Shown here piece after piece: positions 32,734 to 36,715 of a stretch of 36,715 bases of DNA. A program made the position numbers and the translations under genes. Under the pieces are notes generated by a model that worked only from the letters and a program-made list of their open reading frames with translations, did not search any database and was not told the DNA's origin. Numbering within the stretch: the first letter of the stretch is position 1; the number at the start of each line of letters is the position of its first letter. Origin of the DNA: an uncultured Bacteroidales bacterium (GTDB lineage: Bacteria; Bacteroidota; Bacteroidia; Bacteroidales; F082); NCBI GenBank assembly GCA_905236635.1, contig CAJOCJ010000019.1, positions 1-36,715 of the forward strand, read 5' to 3'.

Positions 32734-34004
32734 ATGAAGAAAGACACAAAGGTTTTTAACCTTATCCGTAAGGAAAAAGAGCGTCAGATGCACGGCATCG
32801 AGCTTATCGCTTCTGAAAATTTCGTGTATTGAAGGCCATGGGTTCGGTGATGACAAACAAATATGCAGAAGGTTATCCGGGAAAACGTTACTATGGCGGC
32901 TGCCAGATCGTGGACCAGACCGAGCAGATTGCTATCGACCGCGCAGGCGAGCTCTTCCAGGCTAAATTCGTGAACGTGCAGCCACACTCAGGCGCACAGG
33001 CTAACATGGCAGTGTTGATGGCTTGCTTGAAGCCAGGTGACACCTTCATGGGTCTTGACCTCTCACACGGCGGACACCTCTCACACGGTTCACCGGTCAA
33101 CTCATCAGGTATCCTCTATAAACCAGTGGCTTACGAAGTGAGCAAGGAGACTGGTATGGTCGACTACGACGACATGGAGAAGAAGGTGGCTCAGTACAAG
33201 CCGAAACTCATCATCGCTGGTGCTTCGGCATATTCACGTGACTGGGACTATGCACGTATGCGTAAGGCTGCTGACTCAGTCGGCGCTATCTTGATGGCTG
33301 ACATCTCGCACCCGGCAGGTCTCATCGCCCGCGGCATCCTCAACGACCCGTTGGAGTACTGCCACATCGTGACAACGACCACACACAAAACCCTCCGTGG
33401 ACCACGTGGCGGTATGATCATGATGCGTGAAGACTTCCCGAATCCATGGGGCTTGACAACACCTAAGGGTGAGATCAAGATGATGTCGGCATTGCTCAAC
33501 AGCGCAGTGTTCCCGGGCGTCCAGGGCGGACCACTCGAGCATGTCATCGCTTCAAAGGCTGTCGCATTCGGCGAGGCATTGACAGACGAATACTTCGAGT
33601 ACATCCTCCAGGTGAAGAAGAACGCAGCAGCAATGGCAAAGGCATTCAGCGACAGAGGTTACAACATCATCAGCGGTGGCACAGACAACCACTTGATGCT
33701 CATCGACCTCCGCTCGAAGTTCCCAGAGATCACTGGTAAGATGGTTGAGAACACCCTCGTTCAGGCTGACATCACCGTCAACAAGAACATGGTGCCGTTC
33801 GACAGCCGTTCACCATTCCAGACCTCAGGTCTCCGCGTCGGTACACCTGCTATCACAACGCGTGGTTTGAAGGAAGACATGATGGAACCTATCGTCGACA
33901 TGATTGACGACGTCATCAGCCACATCGACGACACAAAGAAACTCGAGGCAGTGAAGGAGAAAGTCAATACCATGATGGCTGACTATCCACTCTTCGCTTG
34001 GTAA
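32734..34004 (+). pseudogene. glyA: Serine hydroxymethyltransferase gene, frameshifted by an apparent 10-nt deletion
   Basis: GlyA converts serine and tetrahydrofolate to glycine and 5,10-methylene-THF using PLP. The true start is the ATG at 32734 ([20 protein letters not shown], then [11 protein letters not shown]). After SENFV (codon ending 32826) the frame meets TGA at 32830-32832. The rest resumes in another frame at 32829 with [20 protein letters not shown] and runs intact to 34004, including the PLP-lysine region [14 protein letters not shown]. Intact homologues read SENFV-S-x-x-V-LKAMGS, so 12 nt are expected where only 2 remain. Restoring 10 nt gives 426 residues, the usual length. 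Codons on both sides look well conserved and unmutated, so a recent mutation or an assembly error is likely. Downstream alone, the frame lacks the N-terminal substrate-binding part. Confidence 0.88.
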
Positions 34005-34020
34005 ATCAACCTTGTGTAAC

Positions 34021-34052
34021 AAAAAAGGCGGGCATAAAGCTCGCCTTTTTTT
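34021..34052. terminator. Terminator between glyA and the convergent small gene
   Basis: GGCGGGC (34027-34033) pairs with GCTCGCC (34039-34045) around loop ATAAA, with A-run before and T-run after, so it is usable in both directions. It lies 17 nt after the glyA stop and 17 nt after the convergent gene's stop. Confidence 0.85.
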
Positions 34053-34068
34053 ATTTTGATGAATCTGA

Positions 34069-34452
34069 TTATTCAAATTTCTTTTTGTATTCGTCGACTT
34101 TCTTGCCGGCTTTCTGAATCTCATCCATATAATCGGTCAACACGAAGACATGGTTGAAGACGCCGATAGTCAGAGGATAAGTCGAGCCCTCATAAGTGAT
34201 TTTACCGACGTTGCATACAAAATAATCTTTTACTTCCATCTGGCCGACTGCCAGCTTGATCAATGCGGCGATATCCATATTCTGACCTTCAGCAACCTCT
34301 TTCAAACCTTGGATACTCGTCATTTTCTGACCCACGATAGATGTCAGCTTCTGTTGGGCTACCTGATAATGTTTTTCCTCGTTCGGAACGGTAAATTTGG
34401 CTGCTACGACCACTATAGCCAGCACAATAAGGATAATTAATGTCTTTTTCAT
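34069..34452 (-). CDS. Small anchored or secreted protein, DUF4359-like
   Basis: A 127-residue protein with one N-terminal hydrophobic segment (KTLIILIVLAIVVVAAKF, residues 3-20), either a signal anchor or an uncleaved signal. The remainder is a small alpha/beta domain with PNEEKHYQVAQQKL near the membrane, DYFVCNVGKITYEGSTYPLTIGVFNHVF, and a Lys-rich C-terminus (KKVDEYKKKFE). The opening (PNEEKHY) and the G-x-F-x-x-V-F end resemble proteins labelled DUF4359; this is a tentative match from memory. The function is unknown. It has its own promoter. Confidence 0.72.
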   Translation of the reverse strand: MKKTLIILIVLAIVVVAAKFTVPNEEKHYQVAQQKLTSIVGQKMTSIQGLKEVAEGQNMDIAALIKLAVGQMEVKDYFVCNVGKITYEGSTYPLTIGVFNHVFVLTDYMDEIQKAGKKVDEYKKKFE

Positions 34453-34467
34453 AGCTTAAACTTTTTG

Positions 34468-34497
34468 CAAAGATAATAATTTCTTTTAAAACATCAA
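34468..34497 (-). promoter_or_regulatory. Promoter of the DUF4359-like gene
   Basis: On the minus strand, TATCTTTG (34475-34468) is a perfect -7 box and TTG (34497-34495) lies 19 nt upstream. The ATG is at 34452, so the leader is short (about 10 nt). Confidence 0.62.
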
Positions 34498-34515
34498 CAT
34501 TTCATCATTATTTTG

Positions 34516-34523
34516 TAAATTTG
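34516..34523 (+). promoter_or_regulatory. -7 promoter box of the PLDc_N-like gene
   Basis: TAAATTTG, a perfect TAnnTTTG match, 16 nt before the ATG at 34540. No clear -33 element. Divergent from the promoter at 34468. Confidence 0.52.
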
Positions 34524-34539
34524 CAAAAATTTTACACAT

Positions 34540-34728
34540 ATGGCATTTCAAATCATTTATATTGTCGGCGTAATCCTCGGTGTTGTGGCCGTTTTGGAAA
34601 TTCTCAGCCAACCTATTAACCTTATCAGCAAAATTTTAGTGATTGTTTTCGTCCTTCTTACCAGCTGGATTGGAATTGCGGTTTATTATCTCTTGTTGAG
34701 AGGTCGTCTGACAAGGTGGTTTAAATAA
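34540..34728 (+). CDS. Small membrane protein, PLDc_N-like
   Basis: A 62-residue protein with two predicted transmembrane helices (about 4-22 and 28-52), ending in a basic tail RGRLTRWFK. The layout (hydrophobic helix, Asn/Ile linker, second helix with SWIGIAVYYLLLRGR) is that of the phospholipase D N-terminal (PLDc_N) membrane hairpin, which also occurs as a stand-alone small protein. No enzyme domain is attached. It has a -7 box 16 nt upstream, and a dispersed repeat begins 10 nt after its stop. A free-standing role is unknown. Confidence 0.75.
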   Translation: MAFQIIYIVGVILGVVAVLEILSQPINLISKILVIVFVLLTSWIGIAVYYLLLRGRLTRWFK

Positions 34729-34738
34729 CTTTTTCCCC

Positions 34739-34774
34739 GTCATTTCGACCGACCGAAGGGAGTGGAGGAATCTC
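34739..34774 (+). repeat. Dispersed Bacteroidetes-type intergenic repeat
   Basis: The 36-nt sequence starts GTCATTTCGACCGACCGAAG and ends GTGGAGGAATCTC. I recall close variants of this unit in many Bacteroidetes intergenic regions; only one copy is in the window. It ends 5 nt before the ATG of the next gene and contains GGAGG, 11 nt before that ATG. Confidence 0.6.
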
Positions 34775-34779
34775 AATCT

Positions 34780-35307
34780 ATGGACAAGAAAGAATTAAGA
34801 AACGCCATAAAGCTTCTTAAGAAACAGCACACCAAAGAGCAGCTTCTTGAGCAGTCTGAGATTATTTTGTCGAAGTTGGAACAGCATCCCGACTTCCAGA
34901 AAGCGCGTATCGTGATGATTTACAGCGCTTTACCTGATGAGGTGCAGACGCAGGCTTTCCTTGAGAGATGGCGTCATAAAAAGAAAATCATCCTCCCGAC
35001 TGTCGTGGGCGATGACATCATCCCTGTGGAACTAGCAGAAAACACAGGCTTTGCCGTCGGTGACTTCAATATTTTGGAGCCTCAGAACGAGCCATATACT
35101 GGCGGTTACGACCTCATCGTGGTGCCGGGAGTGGCTTTCGACAAAAAAGGTAACCGCATCGGACGAGGACGCGGTTACTACGATCGATTTTTATGTAAAC
35201 ATCTGAATGTCAAGAGAATAGGCATCTGTTTCGACTTCCAACTCGTCCCGGAAGTGCCCACCGAGCCCAATGACATCAAGATGGATGAGGTCATCTCATT
35301 AAAGTAG
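34780..35307 (+). CDS. 5-formyltetrahydrofolate cyclo-ligase
   Basis: A 175-residue 5-FCL (MTHFS), which uses ATP to convert 5-formyl-THF to 5,10-methenyl-THF. The N-terminal KKELRNAIKLLKKQ helix is typical. The signature GYDLIVVPGVAFDKKG (109-124) leads to the ATP/folate motif GRGRGYYDRF (128-137). The in-frame ATG at 34762 would read through the dispersed repeat, giving the N-terminus MEESQS; the ATG at 34780 is preferred because it matches the family start. It shares folate metabolism with glyA, about 800 nt away. The end overlaps the convergent transglutaminase gene by 17 nt. Confidence 0.93.
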   Translation: MDKKELRNAIKLLKKQHTKEQLLEQSEIILSKLEQHPDFQKARIVMIYSALPDEVQTQAFLERWRHKKKIILPTVVGDDIIPVELAENTGFAVGDFNILEPQNEPYTGGYDLIVVPGVAFDKKGNRIGRGRGYYDRFLCKHLNVKRIGICFDFQLVPEVPTEPNDIKMDEVISLK

Positions 35308-36211
35308 CATTCCAAAACTTTTCAGCATTGGTGGTGACGGTTTCGCCGCCTCCGACATTAAATGGCTTGTATCCCGATGGCACCAGGATGACATAGCTGT
35401 CGCGGTTCACATCTTTATTATTCTTGTAGTCTTCCTGATAATATGTCAGCGTTCCCCAGCAGGCGAACCAATAGGTGTTTTTCGCCATGTAGGAATAATA
35501 CCAATCTTTTTTCTTGCTTCCTTTTCCAAAGTTTTTGTGTGTGAGTATCTTGGCATCGGCGATGTAATGCTCGCGTATCTCTTTGAGTGACAATGGGGTA
35601 CCATCCAAATCCGAGATGTAATTGCCACCTGAATCGGTGTCAATCATAGCCCATTTGTTCAGTTCGGGCAACCACACTTCGTTGACGACGTGGCAGTCGT
35701 TGTCGTCCTCATCTTCAGGCATGCAGGTGATGTATCTTGCTTTGATATCTGCTGCAAGCATAAGCTCGAATGTCAAGATGCTATGCAGGCGGCAGTTGAA
35801 AGCCGGCTCGACTTCTTTGGTGTATTCCCACAATCCGATGGCGTTGATATGGTTTGGCCATTTTTTCTGGTTGGCGTGCGGAATGTTTGATGACACAAAT
35901 TTCCCGATAGCGAGGGCTTTCTCCCAAGTGGTAGCGTTGGCAGGGTAGAGGGTGTCAAGTTGGAAATAATCGCGAATCTCTTTTGCCCGAGCCTCATTCT
36001 GAACGATTGTCATCTCAAAACTGGTGGTGTCGCTTGCATAAGCTCCTGATGTCTTTAGCAGTTCAACACGTTCGTCAAATTTGGACAAGCCGCTTTTTTC
36101 GATGTAAATATCATATCTTGGATACAAAATCCAGCCTACGATGAAGGCAATTACGGCAATCCCGCCGATGACGGCGAAGATGTTACGGATGACGGAGTAA
36201 GTTTTTTTCAT
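35291..36211 (-). CDS. Membrane-anchored transglutaminase-like protein
   Basis: A 306-residue protein. An N-terminal hydrophobic anchor (about 10-32) follows MKKTYSVIRNIF; the frame extends 42 codons upstream with low-quality sequence, so the ATG at 36211 was chosen. The C-terminal two-thirds has a transglutaminase/protease-like core with the expected triad Cys140 (AFNCRLHS), His174 (NDCHVVNEVW) and Asp191 (AMIDTDSGG). Such domains may be proteases or transamidases; the activity is unknown. The topology places the domain in the periplasm. It converges on the 5-FCL gene with a 17-nt overlap of coding ends. Confidence 0.82.
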   Translation of the reverse strand: MKKTYSVIRNIFAVIGGIAVIAFIVGWILYPRYDIYIEKSGLSKFDERVELLKTSGAYASDTTSFEMTIVQNEARAKEIRDYFQLDTLYPANATTWEKALAIGKFVSSNIPHANQKKWPNHINAIGLWEYTKEVEPAFNCRLHSILTFELMLAADIKARYITCMPEDEDDNDCHVVNEVWLPELNKWAMIDTDSGGNYISDLDGTPLSLKEIREHYIADAKILTHKNFGKGSKKKDWYYSYMAKNTYWFACWGTLTYYQEDYKNNKDVNRDSYVILVPSGYKPFNVGGGETVTTNAEKFWNATLMR

Positions 36212-36285
36212 GGTAATAATTATTTGATGTTTTATCGTAGAACGAAAAGATAGAGATTTTGCTGCATGGGATTTTTGTTTTTTTG

Positions 36286-36293
36286 TATTTTTG
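36286..36293 (+). promoter_or_regulatory. -7 promoter box upstream of the REP/transposase region
   Basis: TATTTTTG on the plus strand, a perfect -7 match, with TTTG at 36258-36261 (24 nt before it, slightly long). It would transcribe the REP-like hairpins into the transposase gene 160 nt further on. Confidence 0.42.
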
Positions 36294-36326
36294 CACCGAT
36301 AGACCAGGGATAAGAAAAATTGTAGT

Positions 36327-36346
36327 GGATAAGACATGCCTTATCC
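36327..36346 (+). repeat. REP-like hairpin 1
   Basis: GGATAAG-ACATGC-CTTATCC: a perfect 7-bp stem with a 6-nt loop. GTAG lies just before it (36322-36325, one base gap). Same loop as hairpin 2 but a different stem. Confidence 0.75.
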
Positions 36347-36385
36347 CAACAGGTTTTGACAATTTGGACATCCCGTATCCCGTAG

Positions 36386-36405
36386 GGCGAGGACATGCCT
36401 TCGCC
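36386..36405 (+). repeat. REP-like hairpin 2
   Basis: GGCGAGG-ACATGC-CTTCGCC: a 7-bp stem with one G-T pair and the same 6-nt loop as hairpin 1. GTAG (36382-36385) directly precedes the stem. It lies 49 nt before the transposase ATG. Confidence 0.75.
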
Positions 36406-36453
36406 ATTATGTGGATGTTATTTTTTAAATGTTTAACATAAAAACCATTATTT

Positions 36454-36715
36454 ATGGAATACAAAAACAGAATTTCATTAAGATTACCCAATTGGGATTA
36501 TTCATGGGCAGGTGTTTATACATGTACAAAAGACAGAAATTGTTATTTCGGAAATGTCGTGAATGGAGAAATGATTCTGACAAATCTAGGTGCAGTTGCG
36601 GATGTTTTGTGGCATGAAATCCCCAATCATTCGAAAAATGTCGAATTAGGGCCATTTATTGTTATGCCCAATCACATTCATGGTATTTTGATGTTGAAAA
36701 ATGATAAAGATGAGG
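36454..36715 (+). CDS. REP-associated tyrosine transposase (Y1/HUH, N-terminal part)
   Basis: The open frame starts at the ATG at 36454 and runs off the right edge (87 codons present). The product opens MEYKNRISLRLPNWDYSWAG, then VYTCTKDRNCYFGNV. It reaches the IS200-type HUH motif in VMPNHIHGIL (His74-Ile-His76), which binds the metal ion of Y1 single-strand transposases. The RLPNWDYS start and the E-L-G-P-F-I-V-M-P-N-H-I-H-G string are typical of RAYT (TnpA-REP) proteins in Bacteroidetes. The catalytic Tyr would lie beyond the edge. Two GTAG-hairpins directly upstream fit the RAYT/REP arrangement. Intactness cannot be judged. Confidence 0.9.
   Translation, partial: MEYKNRISLRLPNWDYSWAGVYTCTKDRNCYFGNVVNGEMILTNLGAVADVLWHEIPNHSKNVELGPFIVMPNHIHGILMLKNDKDE

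Noticed and set aside
36183..36491. Minus-strand frame across the transglutaminase start and REP region
   Set aside because: It shows no family features and is antisense to the transposase start and the hairpins.
36429..36617. Plus-strand frame overlapping the transposase start
   Set aside because: Out of frame with the transposase, which has the clear HUH motif; it ends by chance.

Overview
The window reads as chromosomal DNA from a member of the Bacteroidales (Bacteroidota), probably uncultured. Supporting signs are gldE-gldD, two secreted proteins with type IX secretion (T9SS) C-terminal sorting domains, an ExbB with a long periplasmic N-terminus, and a DAHP synthase fused to chorismate mutase. 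Almost every promoter fits the Bacteroidetes form TTTG...TAnnTTTG, and Shine-Dalgarno sites are generally absent. No prophage, CRISPR array or defence island was seen; the region is mostly housekeeping DNA with small repeats and one transposase-like gene at the right edge.

Layout, left to right. 1-1403 (minus): an ExbD fragment, a four-helix membrane protein and ExbB (TonB energisation). 1504-1591: tRNA-Ser(GGA). 1721-5695 (minus): trpS-hflX-tatD-ansA, a tightly packed operon. 5830-7903 (minus): RNase G, a 29-residue basic ribosomal-type protein and an HU protein. 8087-12115 (plus): ssb-gldE-gldD and a large secreted protein of unknown function. 12241-13164: CorA. 13258-15297 (minus): a T9SS cargo protein. 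15467-18385 (plus): a GH92 alpha-mannosidase lipoprotein. 18386-18828 has no clear protein gene but holds an orphan promoter and terminator, a candidate small RNA. 18829-19851 (minus): ruvB. 19934-21647 (plus): a SPOR-domain protein, an acidic helical protein and an outer-membrane barrel. 21644-25213 (minus): asnS, rpoN and a PAP2-like membrane protein. 25306-30995 (plus): DAHP synthase/chorismate mutase, a TonB-receptor-like barrel and an S8 protease with a T9SS tail. 30996-32596 (minus): an outer-membrane barrel and a polyprenyl synthase. 32734-34004 (plus): glyA, interrupted by an apparent 10-nt deletion. 34069-36211: a small anchored protein, a PLDc_N-like peptide, 5-formyl-THF cyclo-ligase and a transglutaminase-like protein. 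36327-36715: two REP-like hairpins and the start of a REP-associated (Y1/HUH) transposase.

The genes mostly serve cell-envelope work (TonB energy, gliding/T9SS parts, T9SS cargo, outer-membrane barrels, glycan degradation) and translation or one-carbon metabolism (trpS, asnS, tRNA-Ser, RNase G, hflX, glyA, 5-FCL).

The most unusual structure is a set of A/T-rich arrays with a strict 7-nt period (GATAAAA/GTTAAAA/GTTGATA variants) at five loci. Two of them flank near-identical GC hairpins directly after stop codons, one carries the stop codon of a protein gene, and one encodes the hydrophobic core of a signal peptide. The REP hairpins with the transposase, and the broken glyA, are the next most notable points.
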